Shown: positions 44,701 through 57,443 of the stretch, piece by piece
Position numbering within the stretch: the stretch's first letter is position 1
How the letters are laid out: every line of letters begins with the position of its first letter
Assembly (NCBI GenBank): GCA_018417955.1
Contig: JACTVC010000005.1
Span: forward strand, 1,426,001-1,490,000
Reading direction: 5' to 3'
Length of the DNA: 64,000 bases
DNA from: Laccaria trichodermophora
Taxonomy: Eukaryota > Basidiomycota > Agaricomycetes > Agaricales > Hydnangiaceae
Translations under genes and position numbers: made by a program
The notes under the pieces: generated by a model
What the model saw: only the letters and a program-made list of their open reading frames with translations
The model's database searches: none
What the model was told of the DNA's origin: nothing

Positions 44701-47700
44701 AGGACAAGCCAGAGAGTTTGTGGGGGAGGATCAGAATCGATGGTAAATGACTTGATCACAGGGCGTTGCGGGGCCGTAGTAGAGCCACCCAATGTCATCC
44801 TTGCATAATGAAAGATGGAGCACGCCCTGCCAATACCCATCCAATGTCGTAGTCGCCTTATCGCAGCTTCCAGTCTTGTATCGATTATCAGCAACCCGGA
44901 ACTTGACAGGAGCGAACTTGGAATGAGCATCCACGCAATATACGTAACCCTTTTCTGGCGGGACCTAGTGACCTTGACGGTGCCTATTTCGTAAAAGCTG
45001 AGCTGGATGGTTTATGATGCGGCGGTGGTTTGGAAGGTACGGGTGAGATGGATAAGGTCCAGAAGTTGTCCAGAAGAGCTTTGAGTTTCTCCGCCGTAGC
45101 ATCGTGACCTGCCAGGTCCAAATTAAGGTACATTCAAAGACCTGGCCGCCGCTCCCTCAGCCATTCACAATTCACCTCAATTCACCCAAATGGAATCTTC
45201 AACAATAGACACTTCCAGCTCCAAGGTACATACACAGAATAGGATTTATGCAAGTACAGACCCGTAACCCGAGTTTGGAGGCCTGAGGTAGAGGATGCGA
45301 TCATGTGATGCGCGAAGAACAACTACAACTCGAAAGATAACTTTCAAGTTCACAACGGCGACAATTCTAATGACACTCCCGGTGAAGCTTTACTTGGAAA
45401 GTTCATTGATTCGAACGGGTGACTTACCGTCGTTGTGGACACGGGAACAGGGCACTGGGCAATCGATAACCGGTCGGCCGTAGGTTTGCCAGCCTAACCT
45501 GTACTATCGACGCCCCACAGCACAACTAACAAGGCTTGTCAAGTTGTCTGTCATACCGCGATCAGCGCGGCATCCAGCGCATCTCCTCTCCGAGTTCTCC
45601 CCTTTAAATCCATTATGTCACTCGCTTTCCTTCTAACCGAAACCTCGAATGAACACTGGTTGCAATCGACTTATCAGTTGTGCGGAATCCGTTTCTGGAC
45701 TTCCTCTTCCGTATTCGAACGAAGCGTCTAGTACAAGCATCTTCCATTACAACGACCCAAGTAGGAATCCTCCGGCTTTTCTCCTCCTCCCTTCTATCAT
45801 CTCAACTCAGGTCTGTCTGCCGCTCGACCTCATGCACACATGATTGTATATGTCCGGGAAATGTCTGGCTATTTTCTGTCCCGAGAAGGCCTGACATAGA
45901 ACCATACGTGCGTTATCACCTATGTTTGCGCATCGCATCGGTGTTTTCTCCTACTCCAGCATCGTCCGCCCTATTCGGTTGTCTTGCGATTTTGCGGCTT
46001 CAGTATCACACTTCCCGCAAACTTGTAGTGCCGCCCCGATGAGTCAGGAGTAAAGACTTCCAAGACCTACTTTCTTCGACATTACTCTCTTTCTCTTGCC
46101 CAGCCATCGATCATTGCGGAAGCCGCAGTGCCTCTTGCGAGCCAAGTCAATGGCGACATCCGGTCTGTTGCAGGTCTGGTTCAGGACGCAGTACTGGTCC
46201 CGGCCCGCTCAATATTCGGTGATCGGCAAAGGCTTACTCATCCGGCTTCTCGTCCTAATTCAATCAAGCTCCTTCACCTTACCTGAGGCAACTTCGGAAA
46301 ACATTCGGAAAACAAAGAAAAAAATCAGACGAGAACAGAATCGCGAATGAGCTCATTCTTGCATTTTTGACTTCGATTCGACGCGTGAGTCTTCCGATAT
46401 CTTTTTTAAATTTCTACATACCAGCGCCACGTTGCCACCTGCGGATTCCGCACCCCAACGCAATCGCTCGGCGCTGCATGGCGACGCGTCATGACTGCGA
46501 TCGGCATTTTACCGCCAGGGCGACGCATCGTAGCCAACACGTTTCGACACGTATACGAAAAATCCACTTCGTCAAACCAGGCCTCAAATCCTCCTCTGCT
46601 CGTGATTTCCATGTGCTTGACATCATTTCTTATCCGGAGGCTGGTCATCGTGCCTCAGGATGATGATGGAAACCGAATATCACGATTTCACGGTAGTGAT
46701 CCCGACGCAGCCGCCGCCATCGAGACGCGTCGCCATTTGGCTCATAATTGAATTCATTTTGCTCCATTGGATCAGGGATCATGTTCAGGAATCATGGGCG
46801 CCGGGGAGGTCCCGGGCGGTGGGGCTGTTTGCTTATTTTTATGAGATGATTGTCGATGGTTCAACTTTCGCGTTATCGTACGTGTTAATAATCATAGCCT
46901 CACCGCTCGTACCATACGCGACGTGGCTGAGTGATGTTTGTTTTTCTTCCCCATTGAAATTCGGAGGCTAACGAAAAGAAAGAAAAATTCAACCGTACGA
47001 TATTGAGGAAGTAATCCCAACATCTTATCTACTATCTAAAATAGCATCCTGTCTGCAGAGTGTCTTGTCGGTTAAAATAAAAACGTCGTGCGGAGGGATT
47101 TACAATTTAAATCAATACGCCAAGAAAGAGTCCGCCTGGCGTTCGCCCTCGCTCAGGCACTTTTCCTTTCTCTGTTTTTGTAAAGTCGGGAATTTCGGTT
47201 TCCGGTGGGACGCACACACCTCGAGGTCAATATATGTTATTTTTATTTTTATTTTTTGACGAAGCAAAATCAGCTCGAGGCGCAAAGCACCCGCCGTGAC
47301 GGCACCTCAGGCTCCCTCCACCGTCCGAAAAATCCAAAAATCCAATAAAGATAAACCACATGGTTAGGGCGCCGCATGCCCATTTAACCTCAAAAATTCA
47401 ATACAAAGGCACTGCTCCGTTGAGTCGCGCTCTCCACAGGAAAACGTTACGTTCGCGCCTTGATCAAGTTAAGATGTATGTATGTATGCACCGCGCACGC
47501 GCCTTGATGAATGTTGAATTGTTGACGCATTACGGGCAAAAATCGCCTTCAGACGAACACCGCCCCAGGCTTCAATTGATGTTGTCCACGCCGGACGTCA
47601 TCAAACTTGATTCAGGCTCTCTTTTGAGTTTCGACGCCCCCTCCGCAGATCATAATTCAAGCAATAATGCCATCACCCCCCGCCCTAACCGGCACGAGGT

Positions 47701-48405
47701 TTTCGTAAGAGTCTGGAGGGCGCATAAATACTTGGCAAGTCGCAACAAGTGGAATGATAAACATGGCTACAAGTTACCAAGGCGAGTGCTCTCCGGACCC
47801 CGCGTCGAGCCCCAGGTTCAAGGTACTCGCGTCATCGCAACGCTGAGAGACTTTGATCCACACCTTCCGAAACGAGGGTGTGTTGGAGGAGCTGGATCTC
47901 GTAATGATTGACATCAGTGCTTTCACGTCACCACAATTACACTCGACTTAGGGCGTCATTTCCACTTTAATGAAACCCAATTAATGCTCCAAGTCTCAAA
48001 AAACACCCTCAGCCAAGGTTGAATGATTCAAATTTCCGGAATGATTTTCATTGCGATGTATGAGTCGCTAATCGACACATGTAATGAATGCAAGTATGAA
48101 TGTACGGGATGAATGCAAAGTATGGAAATGCAATGATGGGGGGACTATGATGGTGTAGAATAGTGGAACAACAGCGATAATGATAGATAGCGAGCGTTAG
48201 GAATGGAAACTACATGGAGAGACAAAGAGAGAGAGAGAGGGGAGGCTTGCCCTTGTAGTGGGTGGGGAATAAGAATAATGTTGTGGGAGCAGCAGCTCTA
48301 AGAAGCAGTAGTAGCTTTTGGTTGTAGGTCGAACTCGACAGGCAGATGACAAATGAAAAGAACGAAAGAGATATAGCAGCCAAGAAGCAAGAAGAGCAAG
48401 GAGGG
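41795..48405. other. 6.6-kb gene-poor region
   Basis: No complete gene is recognisable. Exon-like open stretches without a coherent product occur at 42327-42593, 42666-42947 and 43021-43191 (plus; the last ends in a possible donor after KSLPMDLE), and at 44731-44934 (minus; CVDAHSKFAPVKFRVADNRY, LDGYWQGVLHLSLCKDDIGW). They may be decayed genes or fast-evolving small proteins. No long terminal repeats, reverse-transcriptase motifs or transposase signatures were noticed. Homopolymeric A/T tracts lie at about 47230-47260. Confidence 0.4.
48215..48241. repeat. short GA microsatellite
   Basis: A GAGAGACAAAGAGAGAGAGA run lies just downstream (minus sense) of the Pcl1-like cyclin stop codon. Confidence 0.8.
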
Positions 48406-49421
48406 TTATGCTGATAGTCGAATGGGATGTGATCCAGACCTGTGTGTAGGTATTGGGATAGGGAAAGCACGCAGCAGATCCAGAGTTGTCGTTTGGAACG
48501 ACTTGCCTGAAGGCTTGTTAGTCGGAAGCGCGTGTTGCGTCGACTTCGACGCAGGGACATGCGGTGGTGTGATAGGTGTAGGTGGTGTAGCTGGAGACGC
48601 TGATCCATCGGATGAGCCCGAGGAGTGGGGACTTGAAGGGTCAAGCTCGGGAATGGAGGAAGAACGGCGGTGGTGGCGGTGAGGTGAGGGAGGGAAGGTT
48701 GATGTGCGAGGGTGGTAATGAGGTGGGGGGACGGCAACTGCCATTAGACTGTGGTAGTGGCTCAGCAGATCCGCTTCGCGAACGCCGAGTTCAAAGTTAA
48801 GAACGTCGAGATATTCGCGTTCAATGCGACCCACGTCCCTCTTGCCGAAAACGCCTGTGCAGAGTGCCCAGTGAACGTTTTTCAATGTAGAATCGTTGAG
48901 GTACTGAACAAAAAAGAGTCAGGAATCATCGGAGAAAAGAGTGGATGAACAGGAACACACCTTTGACGCAACAATAATAGCGCCTAAAAATACTCGCTCC
49001 AGAGCCCACTCCTCCAAAGCGATGTGTAGATGCGGTCGTGCACGATCAATGTAGACAAGTGCGGCCAATATCGTGGGTGTTGTTATTTCTGCCCTCGTTA
49101 TGACATTTGTGACGAAAGTTGAAAACTTTGCATGTTCCGGGCGGTGCATTGGTGAGCGTCCGCGCTTCGAGGAAGATGGTCGTCCCATTGCGTAGTCAAC
49201 GGTCTCCACTATACAGTCCACAACATATTCTGTAAAAAAAAGTCAGTAAATGAAAGAAAGGTAGAGAAGAATATGGACTGACCGATGACTGGACGCGAGA
49301 CCTTGATGTCGATGAGCTCAAGAAGAGCGGGAGAGTGATTAGCAGGGTCGACGAGGCTCGCGTGGTGGATGGAGCTCGAAGATGAGGAGGAGGACGTGGA
49401 GGACGACGCTGGAGAGGCCAT
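48406..49421 (-). CDS. Pcl1/Pcl2-like cyclin (Pho85-type CDK partner)
   Basis: PCL cyclins activate a Pho85/CDK5-type kinase in G1 and in polarity control. Three exons: MASPASSSTSSSSSS...PALLELIDIKVSRPVI; then (intron about 49234-49281) EYVVDCIVETVDYAMGR...ALVYIDRARPHLHIALEEWA and LERVFLGAIIVASK; then (intron about 48904-48961) YLNDSTLKNVHWALCTGVFG, KRDVGRIEREYLDVLNFELG and VREADLLSHYHSLM. The YIDRxRP, FLGAIIVASKYLND and ExxYLDxLNxELGV phrases are diagnostic of the PCL cyclin box. The Ser/Pro/Thr-rich C-terminal tail ends at the stop 48406-48408; a further C-terminal exon is possible. The start at 49419-49421 gives a poly-Ser head. Confidence 0.88.
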
Positions 49422-52400
49422 GTCGGAAAAATGTAGGGAGCAGAGGCTGTAAGAGACATTGGGATTCGATGGAGTCTATATAAAGGAAATCGGAGAGAGG
49501 TGTAGCCGAGTGAGGACGACGGACGTGTAATCAGCCCTAATCGCAGGGAGTCAGAGCTATGAAACCAGAATAAGATCCATCGGGCATCACAAAGATCCAA
49601 GATCTGTCATCGGTTCATTGACAGCTCAAGCTGACCCAGCTGGTTTGACTCGGAAACCCGGTGCCGCGGCTTCTCGGCTCAGCTGATTTCATGTCTATTC
49701 TGCTGACCCTCTGCTGCGTCCTGTCCCCGCAGCTATCCACTGATTCCACTCTGCTGCTGCTTAACCCATATCTAATCATGTTGATCCATCGTTGCTCGTA
49801 TAGACAGCCATGCACATAACAGGTGCTTCCACCTGCGGCCCTGCTGTGCTCATCCCCAGATATATTATTATCATGCCAATCTATCACAGACGTTTTACAG
49901 CCCCGCCCACACCTGTAGTATCCTAATGAAATCCCTTTCTTGATGTTTCCACCCCTCACACTCCATTGTACACCCCGTCAGATCTACTTCCAACGTCTCG
50001 CTAACCGAAATTGCAAGACAATGCAGACCTCTCTTACCCTGGCCAAGCCAAGATCACCGTCAAGTTTTCGTATTTCTAAATATAATTTTGACGTCTTCCA
50101 ACATTTCACTGCTTTGTTCGACTGGTTCGTGTATATTGCCCCTGCCAGTCAACTGTCGTGTGTTCTGCGCAATGAATGGAAATGCCGTACGTGGTGCCAC
50201 GCATGCGTATTCGTCGAGTCATGAGTAATCATCGTACAACTTCTCGCACACATAAATGCATAAATGTGGGGCGATGACCGAGTCCTTTCCCAGAAAGAGA
50301 GGATTATTCATCACGCGCCATTGACAAACCCTGATGCAACGAGTCAGCCTCATCATCAAGTCGTGTCTGGCTGATTCATTCCAAATCCATATCATCCTCG
50401 GACAACACAGCAAACTCTCCTTGGACATGATATATATGTCGAAGTGGACAAGCGCTCTATAGACAGAAGTTCTCCATAGATTACGTGCAGACGCCGACAA
50501 AGCCGCGCGTGACCCACATGCCCCCTACCCAAGAGGCGTAAATCCGCCCCAAAGAATACGAACATCCACATAGAAAAACCGGAACTCAACAAAGGAAAAG
50601 CACTACCGATTCGTCCCGCCCTCTACGGACCCTCCGCCATCAGTGACGTCTCGCACCCTGAAGCTCCCGGCCGACATTCGGCTTGCATGCGCAGTGACGA
50701 ACATGCATGATTTGTGTTCCATTCCATGTATTGCAATTCCGTCGCGCTCCGGCTGCTATGAGAAAGCATATGCATGCCCTTTGACTCGCATTTCACAAGC
50801 GACAAGGCTATCTATGCCCCAGTGGGATGCGATACGTTTGTTAGAAATTTTCATATTCTCTGATATCCATTTTATAGACTCCGCGCCGAGCATTCATGAG
50901 CATCTGGATGAATCTCGGAAGGCAGGCAACTTGTGGCGGTTTTTTTCCAATTGAATAAAATGATGACTTGACGCTGAATTCCGACGACCTTCAAATTTCA
51001 TTCCGACCTTTCCGTCGTTGCTGTTGGCAAGGTCCCGGAAATCTTTTTCCAGATTCCGACCGCCTCTCGGAACGACCTCAACCATCCCTTCGCAACGCTG
51101 TTGTCAACCTCTCCTCGACTCAACCCTCGAGCTACTGCAACCCGAATTCTGTGGCTAGGAAGCTCGAGCCTGTCTCCTAAATGCTACAAAGCATCACCAC
51201 GAGTCGTCCGCGACTCGTTCTTGCCCGAACGGATAACAGGAGAAGACTTCTCTCGACAGGCCAGGACGCGCTTCTGATCAGATCCAATGCGACGCATAGC
51301 ACTCAAGTGCGATCAAACCTCCCTCTTCTTTGGGATCGCGCCTCGCTTCTCTGGGTTGCCCGCTGACGCGACGCGACGCGACAGCGACGCTCCTCGAAGG
51401 ATTAATATTTATGAATTGGATTCTCTGCGCCTCGTTGCGACTGCTTCGACTCGTGTTTTTGCTACTAGTGCTCCGATAACCACCCTCTCTGGCGCAAGTA
51501 ACTCTACTCGCAACCTGGGTTTCTCTCCAATTTATCAGCATTTACCCACTCACATCAGTCAAGACACTCACATCAAGTTCCCATAGGACAGCGGTTTACA
51601 AAGCTCCTTCCTCCATGCGTACACCAGCCAGATTTTCTCCTTATCACAAGGAAGAATGTCCAGATTCGAACGAACGGCACTGGATCTTCCGGCATCTAGG
51701 CTTCTCAGCGTACTAGATTCCTTCCTCTCCTCGAGGATCTGGCACCCTCATTGGGGTTTATTGCTCCTTGCTTGGCATCTCATCGACCACCTAGGCTCTC
51801 GCGTTTCCTCAACCAGAACCTTATCCTTGATGCAGACCCGAGTCGGCCGACATGTCGACGGCTCGACGTAATTATGAGGAAGATCTGCCAGGCTCTAATT
51901 GCATTTTGTGGATCTGATGCGTTGTGTCGAGGTTGTATCTATCCCGGCTTCCTAGATTCTAGTACAATTAATTGGTGTCGAGTTGGGTTCGCAGTAGTGT
52001 GCTCCGACCTCGCTCAGTTGCCAGCTATCGAATTGCTGGTCCGAGCCTGGTTCATGATCAGATTATTGTCCTATGTATTCATTAACTTCAATTACCCCTT
52101 GGCGGAGGCACCGTGTGTCTTCAGTGTCTTCCTATTCAATTCCGACTATTGTGAATTCGATTCGAACCCTCCACTTATCAAACTTCCCAGGGCCTAAGCG
52201 ATACTGATCAAGAGAAACAACAACAGGTTCAAAATTTGTTGTAGTACAATAACATCCTCCACCCGTCCTTGTATTTCTTTAGCTACACAATAACGGCATT
52301 TTCCAGAACAATACCACTGTAGGTTGCGAAACTGGGGTTGAGGTAGAGGTATACACACCACGAGCTGTGGTGGGTCCATCGAGCGTTATTCCATTCAGCA

Positions 52401-53537
52401 CAAAAGAAAGAAGCTTGAACCCTTAGGTGTGTATTGACAGTTCGGATTGAACGTTGAACTCTTACCGAGCTATAATGATAAGGAGCAAGTTCGGGCTCGG
52501 GCTCAGCATGCATGCCAGTTGATCTCGGGTCCACGTACTCAACATCATCTGTACATGTCAGCGGAAAATCATGAATGGAAGCGGGCACAACTTCCCATTG
52601 ACATTGCGCGAGGAGTTAACAGAAAGAAATATAACTAGAAGCAGACGATATGGACCATGGTGTGTCGTGAGCGCTCGTACTGCGGGTGCGCCACGCAATT
52701 AGGTCAGTGTGGCGATTGGACTGCCACTGTTCAACAAAACCCATTCACGCAAGGTTGGATAGACAAGACATTTTTCAATAAGCGTCAACGTCAATTCGAT
52801 AGACCGGGAAAGATTTTGTCAGTCATTTACGATTTTTCGCTCTACGAAAAGGGACTTCAGCCGTCAAAAATGTGGTTCAAGCCTGGTTCAAGTCACGGTG
52901 GCCTCGTCAGGCACAAGAAAAGATGATGATGGGAGATCACGTTACAAAAAAGGAAACCGGTAATTGAGAGAGATGATTATCCCAAAGCGTCCGAGTCGAG
53001 AACGCGTATTGACGCGCGGAAGGAACAAAAAAAGGTACGCCGACCTGACACTCAACTGTCACGATGGACGCGGAAAGTTGGCTAGTTAAGCTATGTGTGG
53101 GAGTGGGTTTGAATACTACTCAAAGTGTTATCGAGCCAAGTCAAAAGCAGTCCAAGGCGCCCGCTCAGCGGCACCCTAATTTTAAGCAATAAGTACTGCG
53201 GTTTCAAGGCACTGCAAGTTTTCAAGTATGCTCTTCGCGACCATCTTCATTTCGCAATCAAGGAATAAATTGTACCCTGGGTCAAATAATCGCTGGCCAT
53301 GGTATCATTGTTACAACAGTGCGTACAACTAACTACATAAATCATGGACTCCGGTATAACACACCATCTGGTTAGTTCCCTCTGCCGCCGTGCCTGCAAT
53401 GAGCGTCCAGACCCGGCCCAGAGGTGTGTTGTTGATCGTGTGCTTCTCCATTCGATTCGTTTTCGACAAAAACAGCTGCTCGTAAGTACAGCGACTCTGC
53501 CAGCTGGATAAGCTTGACAATCAAGATAAACGCAACT
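49422..53537. other. 4.1-kb region with no convincing gene
   Basis: Open stretches at 50643-50954, 51656-51871, 51751-52197 (148 codons, Cys-containing, Leu-rich) and 52657-52926 show no motif I recognise and no consistent splicing. A short GACGC-rich repeat lies at about 51365-51389. No tRNA with a proper T-arm was found, although GATTCGAAC-like words occur at 45409 and 52139. Confidence 0.4.
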
Positions 53538-54996
53538 AAGCGGCGTCCCCCTTGCTCCGATTCTTACTTCCTTTGGGACGTCCCCTGGGCCGTTTGGCTG
53601 CACCTTCCTCTCCACGAGCACTAGAAGGCGCACTCCGTTTCATTCCACCCGTCGTAGATAAAGACCCTTGAGCCTCAGTCGGCGTATATGACTGTGATTC
53701 GTTTCCGTTCAGTCGGCGTTCGTTAAGGTATCTAGATTCATGAAGTTCGTTAGCACAGATGATCGGCAGCGGAAAGACGCATAAGCGAAGCGAAAGGAAG
53801 TGCCGGTCAAGCTAAAAATCATAGACCAGAATTTAGACTAAGGGATTATAGAAAAGCCGGATAGGCGAGCGCTGAGGTTTGCCTTCCATGCAACGTGCCG
53901 GCACTTTCCCATGCATGACAGGTTGTGTTGATCTTCAACGACGGTCTTTTTTTTTCGTTCCGTGCAAACTGTTTCTCGAACAGTGTCCAGGAAGTGAACA
54001 AAACTGAGCCAACGAAACAGATACCGAAAGCGATGACACGGAAGCGCAGAGAGAAATTGAACAGAGATGAAGGGCGGCAGATACTCACTGGGATGTCTTT
54101 TCGTCAAGGGTGCTCTGTAATGTGGGTAGGGGAGGTTGTCCAAGCTCCTGGCGTAGCCGGTCTACGTCAGATTTAGCTATTGCGTAGTCGCCCTCTGTGA
54201 GCTGGGCGATTTTGTTGCGCATGTCGTCGCATCTGATGGACGAGGGGATACGTAAGCTTTCTGGGAGCGGTAAAAGTGACCACTGGCCGTACTCTTTGTT
54301 TAGTGTCGACTCCATAAGATCAGCCTACATAAGGAGAATGACGTGACGTCAAAAGGTCATGCAGGCAGGAGCTTGCCTTGTCTCGATCTTCATTTATCTA
54401 TGACAGGAAATGAGTCATTTGCATCTTCGACACCGACAGAGAATCCACTTACCTCTCTCAAACAGTTCAGCAACCTCGTTCTCTCGCTCTCTAGTCTATT
54501 TTCGGAATGAACTGACGTCAAGGAGGACAGAAAAAAAAATCACTTGTTCCTCTGTTCGCGGACGTCTTGAATAGCCTTTCCCTTTTGCTCAAGCGATGCA
54601 TGGGCTGAAAGGATATGGGCGGTATGCAGTTGGAGAGTCAATGCATGTTTTCTAAATAGCAAAGACGGAAGACGCGCTGGTAAGCAACAGATATCGAGGA
54701 CATACACAAGGATCCACGTACTTGAGCTCAGCAGTCTTTGCCAAATGAACCAGATCCTTTGTCCAATCACCTGTCGCGACTAAGGGCGCGACTGCGGTCG
54801 TTCCGCTGCCACTCGCCTGCGGTACTGTCTGGTGCTGCAGCTGGTGTTGAGGCTGTTGATGATGCTGAAGCTGCCGCTGTGTATCTTGAGGCACGACGCC
54901 GATGCTTTGATGATGGACGAGCGGTTGCTGAGGGCCTGAGTAATGGACATAGTGTTGGTGGACTTGGTGGTGGTGTTGAATTGTGTGTTGCGACAT
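53538..54996 (-). CDS. coiled-coil protein with C-terminal AT-hook
   Basis: The start at 54994-54996 opens a His/Gln-rich head (MSQHTIQHHHQVHQHYVHYS), followed by a short helical segment TGDWTKDLVHLAKTAELK. The next exons give KHALTLQLHTAHILSAHASL, EQKGKAIQDVREQRNKLESE, RTRLLNCLREINEDRDKADL, NKIAQLTEGDYAIAKSDVDR and LRQELGQPPLPTLQSTLDEK, a probable coiled coil. The last exon (after an unusually long intron, about 53736-54088) reads YLNERRLNGNESQSYTPTEA and ends in an AT-hook-like RPRGRPKGSKNRSKGDAA with stop 53538-53540. The RGRP core is the minor-groove-binding motif. It is probably a nuclear, chromatin-associated protein, but I do not recognise the orthologue. Intron phases are consistent. 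Confidence 0.75.
53736..54088 (-). other. long intron of the coiled-coil/AT-hook gene
   Basis: At about 353 nt this intron is five to seven times longer than others in the window. The donor GTGAGT follows the codon start CA, and the acceptor CTAG precedes ATACCTTAAC; phase 2 is kept. Two overlapping minus-strand frames run through part of it (53838-54143). It could contain an undetected alternative exon or terminator. Confidence 0.55.
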
Positions 54997-57443
54997 TTTT
55001 TGGTCGACAGATTTGGGTCGGAAAATGGCAGGATTGGACGTTATCTGTTTGATCGAAGTCCTTGGGGTCCCGCAGTGGCAGAAGCCTTACTTGTTGATGC
55101 TTGTTAGGATCGGAGGATCATCTTTCAATTTTTTACTACCGCAAAGAACCAACATTGAACAAGCCATCGCCACTGGAGCGCTGGCGTAACTACTACATAA
55201 ATGAAACAACTCTCAGTTCACAATTAATCGTTGCTGAAGCAACACAAACGAAAAACACTACTTATTGTTTGTCGTTGAGGCCTCATGTCACTCAATCAGG
55301 CACCGTCCGAAAATACTATCAACTTGATGTGTTGGAACTTGGAAGTTGTCAGAAGACTGAAATTAGTTTTTATGAAAAAGGCAAGTACGCCCTGAAGGCG
55401 ATTGTTGTGGCGAAGTTCGCTATTATTTCGTTGCGATCTATCCAAGGAGTGTCTATCAGATGAAGGTCGACGTTTTTATTGTATGTACTATGTTGTGTCA
55501 AGTGACCAATTTTCACCGCGACAGGAACGTTTGTTGTTGGAGAAGTCGCCGCTGGTCCAGCTCAGACCTCTCTAAATTTATCAGATTCCCCGCAGAACAT
55601 GGCATTCTAACTTCGACTGGCACTGAGTTCAGAATGATGGTTGCTATTCGGACAGAAAGAGCTCGCACCGTATTGTAATCTCGCTAACCATGTCCGTAAG
55701 TTCTGATCACTCACAACGCAACAGTGGTTCATGACAAAATTGGAAAGTGAGCCTCTCAAAGTGTCTAGCAGTTTACCTGACAACCTGAAAGGCTGCCCAA
55801 TTCCTTACATAGCTTGCTCGTACTTAGGGGCTGTACGGAAAGGTTTGCGAGTTTTAGATGCTGAAAGGCGGAAAAAGTTTGTACTTTTTATTCTATATTT
55901 TATTTGCATTGCTTATAATGAAGATTGAGTTGAAATAGGGACTGCTTCAAACCTAGACTGCTTCAAACCTCCACAGCTCGCCCGTATTCAATGCTTTCGG
56001 CCGGGGTAAGTGGGCCAACGAGCTCTCAGCTCATGAGTTGTAAAAGGGGAGCTCACAGATTGTCCGATCCCGATATCGATAGGCGTCAGGAGGGGTCCCG
56101 CGTGATTATTTAAAACCCAATCCTGCAGGGTAGCGTAGAACTGACAAGGGAGAAGAGGTGATGTCATCGGCGTCCGAAATTGTCGTGCCCGGGGTACTGC
56201 CATGAAAGGTGAAAGATGAAGACGATAGGGAGTTCGGACGACGCTACTCCGGCTGAGGAGAAGAAAATGCAAGAATCATTAAATTAGATCGATGTCCTGT
56301 TCAGAGTCAAAGAGAGAAACACGAGCTTGGGGGCAGCAGAGCAGTTTCTCGTTCGACTTCTTGATATAGACTCTGAAGTTACCCTTTTAGTGTGGCTCCG
56401 CCACCTTGGCGGCGCATGAGAAGCCGCAGAGTAAAATCGATAAGTATACCAGGGCAGCGAGGCAGCAATACTTATAAGCATGCCAGGTAAACGCAAGAAG
56501 AGGGTAGGGTCGCTGATAGTCTCAACCTGCTTCTAGAGAAGTCTCGTGAACGCGAATGCAATGTGGAGTGGGACAATCGATCCAGAGAGAACGAGCTGAA
56601 GGATAACGATGGAAGAGACTCTTTGAATCTACCGAGGTCTCTCATCTACGCGCCTCGGAAAAGAGCACATTTAGACCCGAGATAAAATCAGCAGTGGGAG
56701 AAGAACATCCTCTTCGAGGGATAACTGGGAAGTGAGCCAGTCTTTTATGAGACGAACTGCATCGTTGAGGGTCGAATAGCGAATGTATGATCACCTTCGT
56801 CCGCCGTTTGCGTTGCTTCTTCTCCTCGCGTATCTCATATCCGTATGTCGGGGTTTCCAGTGATACTCAATACAGTCTATCACGGATGGAAGGGCAGGGT
56901 ATGGCTAGTCTACCTGAGTTTGATGAAAGGTCACGGTGATAGCTGCGGTGCAACGTGCTCAAGGAGGGGTTTCTCGAAAGTCGGCCCTTGCGTATGTACG
57001 ACCCAAAAATCTCGGAAAACGAGGAGATACAATGTTCGACCATAGACGGTAGCTTCTGAGCATGAAATTCGATGACCGCTTTAAGGCTGACATGTTTGAT
57101 TCAAAGGGTGGAGTTATCCTTGCGGGCGTAGAGGATTTGGGTATACATGGCGTTCAAACGGTATCTTGAAGTGCATGTCTTCCACAAGGCCCGTTCAAGC
57201 TCCCCGGTAGTATTGAATGAAGATTCGCTCGATGCCGTGAATCCCCATACGCCAATGGAAAACAACAATTGTTGTACACCTGTCATTGGCTATCAAATCG
57301 TGTTATGCTGTTTTGGACAGAATGTGGGGATGGAGCAAGGATGGAGGAAGGGGAAGAAAGGCGGCCCGCGTTTTGCCGATAGCGCCAGCTGGAAATTTGC
57401 CCTCTCCGTAAACCCACTGTCTGAGAAATCACGACAAGCCACA
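54997..57443. other. region between AT-hook gene and NAA20, no confident gene
   Basis: Plus-strand open stretches at 55101-55463 and 55460-55678 might be exons of a decayed gene (for example GTFVVGEVAAGPAQTSLNL after a CGACAG acceptor near 55524), but no complete product emerges. A 16-bp direct duplication, GACTGCTTCAAACCT plus one base, lies at about 55941-55971. Confidence 0.35.

Noticed and set aside
45395..45490. tRNA-like word (TTCGAA context) on the minus strand
   Set aside because: The T-arm stem does not pair and no A-box or acceptor stem can be formed.
52125..52160. GATTCGAACC word resembling a tRNA B-box
   Set aside because: No matching stem sequences or D-arm lie at the expected distance.
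51751..52197. 148-codon plus-strand frame
   Set aside because: No ATG in good context early in the frame, no recognisable domain, and no splice extension on either side.
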